NCBI RefSeq assembly: GCF_020921035.1 | Contig: NC_063156.1 | Coordinates: 29,312,283-29,376,282, forward strand | Origin: Rhodamnia argentea | Lineage: Eukaryota > Streptophyta > Magnoliopsida > Myrtales > Myrtaceae | Direction: 5' to 3' | DNA: 64,000 nt | Shown: piece by piece, positions 49,993-61,006 of the stretch | How positions within the stretch are numbered: the stretch's first letter is position 1 | How the letters are laid out: every line of letters begins with the position of its first letter | The notes under the pieces: generated by a model | Databases searched by the model: none | Told to the model about the DNA's origin: nothing | Seen by the model: the letters and a program-made list of their open reading frames with translations, nothing else | Position numbers and translations under genes: made by a program

Positions 49993-51588
49993 TTAGCATT
50001 TCCAGCAAGAAGCAGCGACAATGGGCTTGGAGTTCCACCCCAGAACAAGACACCCTTTCTCTTCAACAACAGTGTAGCCCTCGCAGACCTTGTTCTTGCC
50101 GAGCCACTGCTTGGCCTGAGCCATCATCTTGATTGGCGCCGACTGGAACCCGGCCCTGCTCATCCTCCGCCGCCACTGGTCCACCCTCTCATGTCGCTCC
50201 ACCCTCGCTGGTCCCTCGCAGCTCACTATGTTCTTGATCTCCTCCGCGAAGTAGAACTGCTCCACCTTGGCCCTCCGGGTGTCGTACCTGGGCAACATCG
50301 CGTCCAGAGAGTCGAAAATTGCAGAGTAGTAATGCAGAGCCTCCATGAACCTCCCAAGAAAGAAAGGCCCATTGTGGCTCGAATCTTGCTCTACCAAGAC
50401 CAGAACTTTCGGTGACAATTCATGAATCATTTGAAGCACAGAGTTCAGAGCCCCTCTGCTCTCTTTGACAACACAATGCAGCTGGAGAATGCTGTTCACA
50501 GCAAGCACTTCGCCTTCACAGATTTTGATATCTTCTGCCTGCAGATTCTCCAGATTGGTCTCCACCACAGAGAACTCCAGATTGATCCCCAAGTTGAGCG
50601 CGTAAGCCTCAAGCTCGTCCCCGATGGAGCGAAACTTCTTGGCGCTTAGGCCGATGGCAGTGATGCGGAGGCGACGCGGCGGCTGGCCATGCCGGCCCGC
50701 GAGGCTCTGGATCAGCCTCCGCCACTGGTGCCCACGTGGCAGGCCCAGGGACATCCCCAGGTCCACCACATGGACGAAACTCTCTCCCTCAAAGGCTTCC
50801 AATATGAAAGTGTTGGCCACAAAGTGGCCGAACTGGATGTACGGGCAGATCTCGTAGGCCAGCCGCAAGGCCTCCTCCTTCTCGTCGAAGGCTGTGGCCC
50901 CAGCCGCTGCTGCTGCTGCCGCCGGCCAGACGAAGCCCGACGTCCCGAGCGGCTGGAGCAGGGACAATCGGTCAGCAAGGCCCTGGACGAAGCACGAGGC
51001 CACTCGCTGGAACGAGGTACCGAACACCAGGGCCCGAGACCTGAGCTCCGACAGCAGCGATGACGCGTACAACTTGTCGCGGCAAGCCACGGCCTCAGCG
51101 CACGCGATGAGGAGCTGGACGAGCCTCATCCCGTCGGCCGACCCGTCCTCCTCTCCGCCACGGATGGCGGAGACCGCCGCCGCCTCCTCGACAGCCTCTG
51201 CCGCGAGGTAGCGCTGCGTGTATGTCCATATGTGGTCGCGAAAGTGGAGCCTCCGGGGGGTGTTGAGGCTGGTCGTGCTGCTGCACCGGCGGATTGCGCT
51301 TCCGCCGCCGCCGAAACCGCCGGTATAAGCTCTGGGGCTGTTGCTCCCAATCGATTCGACGGAACTGTAAGTCCTCTTGAGCCTCTGCTGGCCTCTCGCC
51401 TCTTCTTCCTCTTCCTGGTCACAACCCGCGAGCATATCCTCATGATCGAGCGAGCTCGTGGAAAGGTCGCGAGTCGAGGACGAGGATGGCGAAGAAGTAA
51501 GCTTGAGACAACTCAGAGAGTCAATGGTCAGGTCGTCGTTAATGTTAAGGTACAACTCATCAGGGACCTGAATAGGAACATGACCCAT
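49993..51588 (-). CDS. GRAS-domain transcriptional regulator (possibly RAD1/TF80 clade)
   Basis: Intronless, 531 aa. The N-terminal ~150 residues are a variable, Ser/acidic-rich region (EEEEEARGQQ, SPSSSSTRDLS). The GRAS domain follows: LVQLLIACAEAVACRDKLYA (leucine heptad I), a Pro/Ala-rich insert with an eight-Ala run, FVHVVDLGMSLGLPRGHQW (the VHIID block, VHVVD), LRITAIGLSAKKF, ILQLHCVVKESRGALNSVL, VLVLVEQDSSHNGPFFLGRF, YYSAIFDSLDAMLP, IVSCEGPARVERHERVDQW (RVER motif region) and the SAW-type end (QWLGKNKVCEGYTVVEEKG). No DELLA motif, so not a true DELLA despite a DELLA-like GRAS core. The GLPRGHQW phrase and the QDSSHNGPFFLGRF block suggest the RAD1/TF80 group, which acts in arbuscular mycorrhiza and is lost in Arabidopsis. 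That subgroup call is inference from memory; the GRAS call is secure. Confidence 0.85.
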   Translation of the reverse strand: MGHVPIQVPDELYLNINDDLTIDSLSCLKLTSSPSSSSTRDLSTSSLDHEDMLAGCDQEEEEEARGQQRLKRTYSSVESIGSNSPRAYTGGFGGGGSAIRRCSSTTSLNTPRRLHFRDHIWTYTQRYLAAEAVEEAAAVSAIRGGEEDGSADGMRLVQLLIACAEAVACRDKLYASSLLSELRSRALVFGTSFQRVASCFVQGLADRLSLLQPLGTSGFVWPAAAAAAAGATAFDEKEEALRLAYEICPYIQFGHFVANTFILEAFEGESFVHVVDLGMSLGLPRGHQWRRLIQSLAGRHGQPPRRLRITAIGLSAKKFRSIGDELEAYALNLGINLEFSVVETNLENLQAEDIKICEGEVLAVNSILQLHCVVKESRGALNSVLQMIHELSPKVLVLVEQDSSHNGPFFLGRFMEALHYYSAIFDSLDAMLPRYDTRRAKVEQFYFAEEIKNIVSCEGPARVERHERVDQWRRRMSRAGFQSAPIKMMAQAKQWLGKNKVCEGYTVVEEKGCLVLGWNSKPIVAASCWKC

Positions 51589-53067
51589 CTATCTCTAATG
51601 CTGCTGCTGCTGCTTCTTCTTCTAATTCTTCTCCGAAGATATTTTCAATGAAGCTCTGAAAGAGTGCAACACCAGCCACGGACAACTTATGTAGTTTTCA
51701 TAATTGACATGTTCGAGGCGGTTCCTTGTTCGTATCGAAGTTTCCTAGACACGAAGAGCACAACAACTATGTGGGCACAAAAATAAAAATAAAAATAAAC
51801 CAACACAAGATAATCTAAAAGAAATTGGCTTTAATTAGTTGTCTCCCTGGAAGTCGGCATTGCTGTGGATAGAGGGAAAAATGCTCCGATCAATCATATT
51901 GTCTTGGAGATTCCTCCAATTTTTTTGGATTGCATCCGTCTTTTTCCCGCTTTCCGGTGGCAATAAATTTGTTTTCGCACTCCTCCGCTTCTGGTTCTGT
52001 ATCCCAAAGCGAATTCGTGCTTTCCGAACTTTTAGATTTCGCCTAAAAAGTCTAATGACAGCATCCAATACGTTGATGTTTGCATCTCAAGCATCGATCA
52101 TCTGATGAATTCCGGTTTTGCAGAATCCTAACCTTCGATTAAAGATCATTAGGAATGATGAGACGCCCCCATAGGAGGCGCCCGGGTCTCAGATTCTGGT
52201 TCCTGCACGCACGTGCCCTAGTGCTGTGCTGGGTCGGAAGACAACATCAAGAAGTACAAAACTCGCGTAAGGACAGCAAGAAAAGTCCTCTCTGCTACGC
52301 TGGGTCGGAAGACAATATCAAGAAGTGCAAAACTCGCGTAAGGACAGAAAGAAAATTCCTCTCTGCTACGATACCGCCACCGGGCATGAGTCAAGTATGT
52401 CATTGCGCGTTGCATTGTTATCGGATCGATCTTTGGCCTTGCTGTGAGCTTAGTTCGTCATGATCTATGAAGGCATATCCATTGGACGCGAGTATCCAAC
52501 AAGAACAGAAAGAACAGAAGTTGTTACAATTTTTGAACTTACTCACCAACCAAGTCAAGGAGAATTCTCCGAAGTATGATTGCATTCTACTATCGCGTTA
52601 TACAAGAAAGAAGCGGGAGACTATGTGTATTCATCGAGATATGCATTTTTTTCAATAGATTTCGATTGAAAGAGCGGAGGAAATGCATCAAAGATCGAGC
52701 AGATTGAATGTCAACTTGAATTCCACCCAACCACCCCCCCCCAAAACAAAAAAAAAACAAGAACAGCCATCTGCCATTAGAATTAGACAAGGGCAGAACT
52801 GGTTTGTTCTTCAGCAAGATAGAATTCCGGGGACGAAAATGAAATTGCAGTGAATACATTCTTGAATTTTTAAGAATTTGCAACTTCATTTCGCAGCTTC
52901 TCCTAGTGTCTGCCTGCTAACATTCGCTTTTAATTCGTTCTCACTCACGTTTATGTCCTTGGGCGAGGTTAGTTTTCAGACCTGTGTTGAGCATGATAAT
53001 GATTCACGGAGGCTATTCAGATTAGAACTATTCTGATGGAACGAGGTAATTCTTCTAATTGAAGAAC
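51589..53067. other. GRAS upstream region and spacer
   Basis: GRAS leader with (CAGCAG)n-type repeats (51600-51615), then AT-rich spacer containing the 71-bp tandem duplication below. A C-run of nine and an A-run of nine lie at 52733-52757. No gene seen. Confidence 0.5.
52228..52370. repeat. Two tandem copies of a 71-bp unit
   Basis: Copies 52228-52298 and 52299-52370 both read GCTGGGTCGGAAGACAAyAT...CTCTCTGCTACG with only a few differences, so the duplication is fairly recent. Confidence 0.85.
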
Positions 53068-54368
53068 TCAAAGGCGAGAATTCAGTAGCATACAGGAAGG
53101 GCTCTCAGTTGCCGAAGCAAGCGCAAGAAGCTCTTCGTTCCTCTCAAAAACACCCATATCTTTTTCTTCCATGGTCACCCAAGCTTCAATTCCATCACCG
53201 TATCTCGATTCAATCAGGACGACAACGTTCTTGAAGACGAGCCCAGCGCTGCTCACCCAGACCAGCTTCCCCCAACCGAAATCAGCTTCATATAAATGGA
53301 ATTTCCCTAGGTAGTGAATCTGTATATGTCCACATTCGCCGAAACCAACTCGACTATCTGTTTAAGAGACTCAACGACAAGGGAAAAACCACTTTCGCCT
53401 TGCATTTTTAAAACATGTTGTCTGTCAAATTCCTTTATCGACTTCTTGATCTATTTCACCAAGTCGTGCAATCCAATCTGATCACTACCAGGTGCAATTG
53501 CCAGCCAAAGGAGATTGCCAGCACAAGATTCTGAGAGTGGCGGATCAATCTTAGCTCTCAGATTCACAGTCTGTGTCAAAACAGACGAAACAAAGGAACC
53601 CAATCTTGCTCTAGACCGTCCATAGCACACTTCCAGATAAGCGGTGAAACCACCTCGTTGTGACTAGGATGGTCCCTGCAAAAGTGGCTGGTGATTTTCT
53701 CTCTCAGCAGAGCGATTTTAGAGCCATTGAACACAAATATTTTCGTAATGCACTTATCTTTTGGTATGTCTAGCGTGGGCAATAAACCCGACAAGTCTTT
53801 TTGCGCGAACAGTTGCGGCCAAAGGTGGGAGACAAATGGTCACTAGAACCTCTAGACTTAACAGCCCAAGTATTTACTAGTGAAGCAAATGTGACCCCAT
53901 CAATAAGCTTGTGCAATGTGCACAAGCCAATGGCCAATCCTCCACAAGTAAAAACATTTACTTAAACTGCTAATTGGAACTCCGTGGATGATCTCGTGAT
54001 GTGGTAATCACGAGGAAGTAATTGATCTACCAACTCTACTTTTGGCAATCTTAAGATCTCCAAGAGGGGACAGTTCACTTCGGCCTCAATGAACTCGGCC
54101 CCATAGTCGTTGCACTCAAGGAATTGGTTCTCTCTGACTTTCCCCACAAGAGGGTAGAACTCGGTCAAGGCCTCCGACAACCGATCTTGGCTCGAGCTCA
54201 AAGTCTGGTACTATCATCAATGTCAGCGTAGTAAAAGATCATCGGGACGTATTCTGGAGGAGAAAGCTGATCTAGGAGAGAGAGTTTCAAGTGTCTGAGG
54301 CTATAAGGTGTTGGATAGGATGGTCTTACGGCATGTTTTGATTTGATCTCGACCATTATCGCATCCAT
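53068..54368 (-). pseudogene. BAHD acyltransferase pseudogene (vinorine synthase-like)
   Basis: BAHD enzymes acylate alcohols and amines with CoA thioesters. Recognisable pieces in order: VEIKSKHAVRPSYPTPYSL and LKLSLLDQLSPPEYVPMIFY (start, ATG at 54368); SEALTEFYPLVGKV; ITRSSTEFQLAV; CGGLAIGLCTLHKLIDG with the HxxxD catalytic His and Asp; LIWKCAMDGL; and the DFGWG motif (within ADFGWGKLVW) near 53260; then ESRYGDGIEAWVTMEE near the end. Lesions visible: frameshifts near 54210, 53840 and 53620 and another before the DFGWG block, and in-frame stops at 53962-53964 (TAA) and near 53456 (TAG). Each break moves the next family block into another frame. Non-functional. No intron evidence. Confidence 0.85.
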
Positions 54369-55869
54369 CTCCTGTGGTTTCACAAGCTCAACGAGGAAGA
54401 GGGAAGCTTTGATGCTGGGATATGCAGAGTTGATATAGGCCTTGGATCGTTGACTGTGGGTCATCAAAGCATTGGATTAAGTGATGAACAAAGTCTCCAG
54501 TCTGGATTCGACGGTACCAACAATGTCATTTGCCCTCTCTTCTTGTGATTTTCTGGGACTTCCTTTGGAGACTCCATCGATGATCCAATGGACATTCCAT
54601 TTTTATGCAGAGTTTTTGTAACTCCCGGAGATTGCAAGAACGAAAAACTAAACCTTGCACTTAATTCTTGTTCCTTTTGATGTGACTAAATCAACACACC
54701 AAAACCATAGAAAGGAACTTCTATTCTTGTGAATTTGAAGGAATGCCACAATTTACAGAAGTAGAGCCGAAAAAGGACGGAAGCATTGATGGATAAGCAC
54801 GAGGAAAATGCATTCCATTCTCAGAATGATATTTAAGGATGAATCCAAATTTCTTTCATCCAATCTGTTTTCTCTCTTCTATCCCATTTTTGTTTCCTGG
54901 GCCATTTCCGATATCAAATGCAATTATTACTGCTCGGCTGTCTCATTCGATAATGGAACTCGTCGATTCACATTTTGATACAAAAGATGAACTATGTGGA
55001 TTCAAACTATGAACTGATTTAGACTTATCGCTAGACTTGGTTTAAGGGATTATTTATTAGGTTAATTAAGAGGATCACTGCCAGGACACTGAACCTTTAG
55101 GGGAAAAAAATGAAAAAGTGAAAAGAAGTTCTACTGGGGAGACCAACGCTGGTCAACGTGGGGTCAATTGCTATGCTAAGTCCGGCCTGAGCCTGCTCTT
55201 CTTCCTTGGCATTTTGGCAGAGTCATTGTCATGGCCAAGAAATCGTTTTATATTGGATTTTGCTCAGAATTAGATTTTCTTTGTTGGTCGAGCTCAGAAG
55301 TAGTTTACAGAGTAAAAATTGGATGAATACTTCATACATAAATGGGAACCTGCCTGAGCAATTCATGTCGTGATCCTTTCATGTTACTTATGCGTTTACA
55401 TTGGCAGTGAAATGTTCGGAATTGCCTCGTCAATTCAGTCACTCGATTACGATGCCATGGCGTTCCGTTTGGATTCGTGTTCAGAAATCGTAACAAATAC
55501 AAACACTTCCATCTACAGGTCGTACACAAGTACCAGCCCATTGGATGTGATAATGATCACTCGCATCGCAATCTGCTTGTCTGTAATAATGGCCTGCCGA
55601 GTACCGACCTTTCTCTAGGATGAAGAGAGTATCAACTATCTGGTCTTGTGCGGTGAAGAGAAGTGACCTGAAGGAAGGTGACCATAAAATTAATCACAAT
55701 TGAAAGATGACACCTCTTATGCAGAATTAATCAGGGAAGGAATAATGCTAATGGAAGGTACATAGCATAAGAAGCAAATGAAAGTTACTAAGTGAAGGAT
55801 AAATATGTTTCTCTCTCCCTCTCTCTCACTAGCTAAAACATTATGTGTATCGCTCTGTGTACATGCGAA
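54369..55869. other. Gene-free spacer
   Basis: AT-rich sequence with short open frames lacking motifs. The first ~110 bp upstream of the pseudogene stay open in its frame but do not resemble BAHD. Confidence 0.5.
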
Positions 55870-56082
55870 TCAAAAGGGCGGAGCGCAGGCGATGCAGGCG
55901 AGCAAGAGAATGGCGGAGGAAACCCCGTCTTCTTCGAGATTGGAAGAGCTCCTCTTGAACTTGGAGGCCTTCCCTTTGTTGCACTGCATCAGTTGCTGGT
56001 GATTACAGTCTCTGCCCTTGTGCTGCTGCTGCTGCTGCTGCTGTTGCCTTGTCTTCGTGGCCTCTTCCACTCTAGAAACCAT
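55870..56082 (-). CDS. Small single-exon protein with hydrophobic C-terminus (unknown)
   Basis: Reading frame of 70 aa starting MVSRVEEATKTRQQ (eight Gln in a row, encoded by CAG triplets), then RDCNHQQLMQCNKGKASKFK, and ending EDGVSSAILLLACIACAPPF. The hydrophobic end with paired Cys looks like a membrane anchor or small secreted/tail-anchored segment, and EDGVSSAILLLACIACAPP seems familiar from small plant proteins, though I cannot name the family. A TATA-like TTTAAATAG lies 85-95 bp upstream (56168-56176, minus strand). The opposite strand carries an overlapping Leu-rich frame that I regard as a shadow. Function not assigned. Confidence 0.5.
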   Translation of the reverse strand: MVSRVEEATKTRQQQQQQQQHKGRDCNHQQLMQCNKGKASKFKRSSSNLEEDGVSSAILLLACIACAPPF

Positions 56083-56167
56083 CGTCTCCCTCCCTCCTTC
56101 CCTCACCCGAAAAGGATTCAGAACTCGCTCAAAATATAGTATGCTTCGAACAACCGTATGCCTCAGG

Positions 56168-56176
56168 CTATTTAAA
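56168..56176 (-). promoter_or_regulatory. Candidate TATA box for the small gene
   Basis: TTTAAATAG on the minus strand, about 90 bp upstream of the start codon of the 70-residue frame. Motif-based only. Confidence 0.35.
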
Positions 56177-58190
56177 GGGACTTTTAGTGAGAGAAAGAGG
56201 GGTAGTTAGAGAGAGAGAGAGAGTTCCTGTGCATGGGGGACAACCCTACATTCATGCACCCGTATTTGTTAAATGATCTCTTTTACCGCACTTCGGGGCT
56301 TTTTTCTCGATCTCCCACGTCCATTTCCCAAGCAAGCTACTTCAAGCCAATAAGCAAAAGCATGGACGGCTTCTTGAGTTGAGGGCACCAATTTCTAGTT
56401 CATGCACCCCTTAGAATCATATTGTAAAATTTAAAATTTGTCTCCCCGTACGTGCATCATCAGTAATCACTGGCAATCCTGAATCGCATTCGCGCAAGTG
56501 GTGCACATAAATTTGAATTTTACGTAAACTTTGCTGAAATAGAACTTTAGAGCACGTATTTCGACGCTTAATCACGGCTTAACGCGGAGTTAAAGAAATA
56601 ATTACTCATGCATGTATTTGGACTGGATAAATATCCAAAGAGGACCGTCGGATGTGACATGGCGCTCCATCTTCTCAAAATAACAGCCCCACATGAGTTT
56701 CTGGTCTTGAAAAAGACAAAATCCGTTTCCGAGAAGATGTCGCCATAGGAATTGCACATGCCTTGCTGTTTTCCTCCATCTAACTACTTAATTACAAAAA
56801 TACATATGTGAATGAGCTCTCTTGGCCGTCCTACTCATACACGGGTCCATGATTTCAATAATAGAGAGCTTAAGAAAATTCTTGGTTAAATATATTGACC
56901 TTGTGGTAAAGTAATTAAGAAAAACACAATCTTACAAGCGCATGCAAGCATTTAAAATTTGACAAAACGGGTATCGATAAAATATGCAGAAGATAAATTT
57001 GTATAGGTTTTTCAAGATATTAGAATATCCATAGACAATTAATTCGGAACAATTAAGAATATGTGCAATCAAATGAGATATATGTACAATCCTAAAAAAT
57101 AAGTGAAAACGAGGTTCATACGCACAATAAAGGGAGATATACGGAACCTCCTATATCTCAAGTACTCATCCTCTCCGGCTCTACCTCACATGAAATTTAG
57201 TTCCTCAACACCAAAATAAAGGTATGATAGTTTCCCCAAGAAGGAAGTATTGTTAAGTTACTCGACTAATATGTTAGGTGGGAAAATTATCAAAACAATC
57301 CTAAAGCTATTTTGCGGATGCCCATTCAGTCACTATCGGCTGTGGCGGTCTGTCAAATAGGAATCCTAATAAAGACCGGATCGCTATGTCATTAATCGGA
57401 AGGACGGCATCGAAATTTCGTGCAAAGATTTATAATTAAATTGGAAAAATTGAAAAATTCAAAACAGAATTTGCGTCCTTAAAATAAATCATAGGACTAA
57501 TAGAACAATTCCCCTAATGTCAGGCCACGGTTGCAATATGATGTCTTATAACATGTGTTTTGAAGTTATAGCATATTGAAGGTCAGTGGAGTAGCTTCGT
57601 GGTATTTCTCATGAGGTATTGCAACGGCGAGTTGTTGGCCGAACAAGTAACAAAGAGCAAAAGACCCATGTCATAAATGTAATCGAAATGATACAGAACA
57701 TGCATACTACTGTCTTTTTGGCATTCCACCAAAATATCTTGTATGCAAGCCAATGACCTATCTAATCATTGAAATCAAATGAAAACTCAATCCAGCTGGA
57801 AGCTTAGGGAGTTCGGCGCATTGGATTCTCCTGGAACTAAAACAAAATTAATGAACCCAATAAGAGATTGCATCAACTTCTGACGGCTCTCCAAATTTGT
57901 CTTCATCTGTTTGGCTGCATGTCCTGATACTCCTATCGGTGCGTAAGCACCCAAATGTAGCTTAGATCACAGCTAGGATCTTATACATCTATTAACAGCG
58001 GAGAGAATCAGAACTATAGAAGAACCCCTGAATTGTTTATGATTGGGTTTGCGTGGAATAACGAAGAACCGTTGTCGATGACCACAGCACATGGAAACGC
58101 ATGCATATTTTGGATATACCATTCTAAGTTCTCATATACGATCTTACCATGAAATTTTAGGAATTGGGCAAGAAGAAGAATTGAGCTTGA
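56177..58190. other. Gene-free spacer
   Basis: AT-rich. A short GA run near 56209-56222; 57270-57500 resembles a decayed dispersed plant repeat. No coding sequence recognised. Confidence 0.5.
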
Positions 58191-58519
58191 GATGCGGTCC
58201 GTGAACTTCAAATCTATTCAATGTGGTCTCCGAACGTTAAACCAATGTTCAATGCCGTCCTGAACGTTTAGTTTGTTCAATGAGATCCCTGAACCTTTGG
58301 TGCATGTTCAATTTGATCCATGAACTTTATGAAAATATTCAATGTTGTCCTTCATTGACAGAAACTCAAGGACAACTTTGAACATTTTTGTACAGTTCAA
58401 AAACTAAATTGAACATGCATCAGAAGTCTAGGGGCTTCGTTGAATAAATTAAAAGTTTGCACATTAGGCTAAAGTTCGGAGACCACGTTGAACAAATTTA
58501 AATCTCAAGGACCACATTG
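58191..58519. repeat. Foldback repeat of about 330 bp
   Basis: The left arm (GATGCGGTCCGTGAACTTCAA...CAATGTGGTCTCCGAACGTT) is the inverse of the right arm (AAAGTTCGGAGACCACGTTGAACAAAT...TCAAGGACCACATTG). The inner part also repeats GTTCAATTTGATCC/GGACAACTTTGAACA in inverse. A near-complete hairpin, a typical decayed plant MITE. Target duplication not determined. Confidence 0.7.
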
Positions 58520-60316
58520 TAAATCAGGTCAAAATTCAGAGATTATTTGTGTCATTTACTCTAAATTGTTTCTCCCGTTGATTCAAGCTAGGTCTGTGTG
58601 AAGATGGCACCGGGTCTTCATCATTGCGACTGTTGGAGAGAGAGGTCCTCATGTGCAAGGGCCATGTGACCATGTTCTTGTCCTCTTCACCAGCTGAACC
58701 GCATCCATGGGGGAGGGGCCCAGAGCTTTGCTTACGAGTCGTTTGTTTCTCTTGTCTGCTTACTACCATTCCTTTTCTGTACTGACTGTTCTCCACGGTT
58801 TCCGGATTATCCCCGAGTCCATATGCATGAACTAACGACCATATATAACCAAGACCAGCACCACTACCCCTAGGCAAGGTGCATCTGTCAGTCACTCTTT
58901 CAACATCTATAACCAAGCAAGGTGCGGAAGACAAGAAGATGTTGCCCGAATTCGCTTTAACCCATGGATATTCGAACCGACAACAAGGCCATGCTTGATA
59001 CTAAAAGCTAGAAAGATCTTGACACATACTACCAAAAGCTAGAAAGATCTGAACTTCTTTTCTTGTTGTTACTTGCATATAAATCACATGTTTCCAGTTT
59101 GAACGGTGTGTCCTATGGTCATAGATTAAAATGACGTGCATAATCCACATCCTATACTAGTAGAAGTACAACATTAATTGACACGAGATAACTAAAACAG
59201 AGAAGTGCATGGAGTCGTTCATGGAAACTGACTTTTGCCTGCATACCCCATGCATAAGGTCCATGTTAAAGTAGATAGTATTCACAACATTCAGTCCTTG
59301 AGTTAATCCTATTAACTTTTAGGAGAAACTACAGCAAGAGTCTTTATGTTAGGATTCTAAGCTATCTAGAGAATAGAGAGCCAACAGAGAGAGAAAGAGG
59401 CACCGAGGGGCAAAGCATTAACTGCTGCTGGCACTCAAAGGCTCTAAGCAATGAGGATAAGGCCATACAAGCATGGTCGGGATAAAAAGCTTCACAATCA
59501 GAGTTGAGCTGAGAGTGAGAGTAGTAAGGAGTGTAAAAACGCTTGTGTTGTGACAAGAACAGGCAAAGGACAAGCACTACATGGGGAGAGACAAGGAGCC
59601 CATAATTCCCAACAGGAGAAGGGGCCATTCTCTGGAAGATGGGATGTTTGCCATTCTGCCTACAAGCCATTATCTCTTGGTTTCAAAGGCCATTCACTTC
59701 GAGGAGGACTTTGCTGACTCTTCCTCTTCTTTTTGTCTTTATGCTGGCTGTCGACATCGGAAATTACAGTAAGAATATGGCTACATGAGGAGTATCGTAG
59801 TACCATGTGACCACCCACATGTGTAGTTTAGTCGATGTCGATTACGCAACCATGGCAGAGACGACACTATTCAGATTGTACTGAGTTATAGGAAAAGCTT
59901 CCAAGAATCTTATGACCCAGCTGCCCAGGAAAATGGGTCAATATACATTCTTTACGTGGCTACTGACTGGGATAAAGCTCTTCTGAGTATTAAGCTTTTG
60001 AAGATCAACCCATACTAGTCACCTTGTAAGACGTTTATAGTATGGTGATATTATCTCTCCAAGATGATATAGCTTCACGGAGTGACACCTAAGTACAATG
60101 TGGGGAACATATACGGTCTCTTTTATGTACGACATTCTAGGCAAGAGTAAGACGAGGTTGTCCTATGCTAGACATTTGTTCATGTATATACACAAGAGTT
60201 TTGGACAACATTCAAAGGTAGGGACATTTTCTTTTTATACCTTATTCCATGGCTATGCGACCATTATCATCCCGTGGCACAATTTTTGCAGCTTATTATC
60301 CAAGTCTCTTGAGTTC
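58520..60316. other. Spacer with unassigned open frames
   Basis: Two minus-strand frames (58536-58934, 132 codons; 59362-59670, 102 codons) have no recognisable domain; the second has a hydrophobic stretch near its start that could be a signal peptide. Neither is supported as a gene. Near 59000 a ~24-base AAAAGCTAGAAAGATCT phrase is duplicated in tandem. Confidence 0.4.
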
Positions 60317-60325
60317 TCAAGCTTA

Positions 60326-60997
60326 GGGAAAATTCCAAATAATGGTATGAAATAAACTCATTTTCTCAAATAAAAGCCTAAAGTGAACATTATTTCAATA
60401 AGAGCTTGAAGTGGTCATATTAGACTCAAAAAAAAGTCTGACCTCACTAGCTAGTTATGGGTATTTTCTTCATTTATTTCCTTTTTTCTAATTTAATTAA
60501 AAAAGAAAGTAAATTTATTTATAAAAAAGCCCCCCCCCTCCCCACCCCCGGCGATGGTGGGGCGAGGGTCAATCGGGCTCTGGCTAGTGGCCAATCGCAA
60601 GTGATCGCCTGTGAGCCCTCGCCCGGATTTGGTTGTGGGCGCCATTGACTAGGGGGGCTGGGCAGCAACCCCGCCAGCGATAACCCTTGGCCCGATTTGG
60701 GTGAGGGCATGCAAGGCTCTTTTTATAAATAAATTTAGTTTACTCTTTTAATTTAATTTAATTATTAAAGAAGAAAAATGCAAAAAAGTAAATTATAAAA
60801 ATACCCTTAACTAGCGTTGAGGTCGGGCCCTTCTTTAAGAGCGATATGGTTACTTCATTCCATTATCTGAAATAAGGTTTACTTCATTCTCTTATTTGAG
60901 AAAATGAGGCATTCAAGCCCTCATTTGAAACAAAATCCACTTGAGACATTTATTTGAGAAAATGAGGGTACTTCGGACCTTTAATTGAAATTTTCTC
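60326..60997. mobile_element. Mutator-like foldback element with 9-bp target duplication
   Basis: The left end GGGAAAATTCC and right end AATTTTCTC are imperfect inverted ends. TCAAGCTTA flanks the element directly at 60317-60325 and 60998-61006, a 9-bp duplication typical of Mutator-like elements. The arms contain CATTTTCTCAAATAAA in inverse repeats (TTATTTGAGAAAATGAG on the right, twice). The core (60528-60720) is GC-rich and flanked by inverse AAATTTATTTATAAAAA/TTTTTATAAATAAATTT. 672 bp, no transposase frame, so non-autonomous. Confidence 0.78.
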
Positions 60998-61006
60998 TCA
61001 AGCTTA

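Noticed and set aside
50422-51651. Plus-strand and alternate minus frames across the GRAS gene
   Set aside because: Shadows of the GRAS reading frame; composition-driven.
55805-56139. Leu-rich plus-strand frames opposite the small gene
   Set aside because: The poly-Leu is the antisense of the poly-Gln CAG tract; no upstream promoter signs and the opposite frame is more protein-like.
58536-58934. 132-codon minus-strand frame
   Set aside because: No domain, signal peptide or splice partner recognised; partly derived from the edge of the foldback repeat. Left unannotated.
60457-60710. Pro/Gly-rich frames on both strands
   Set aside because: Inside the GC-rich core of the Mutator-like element.
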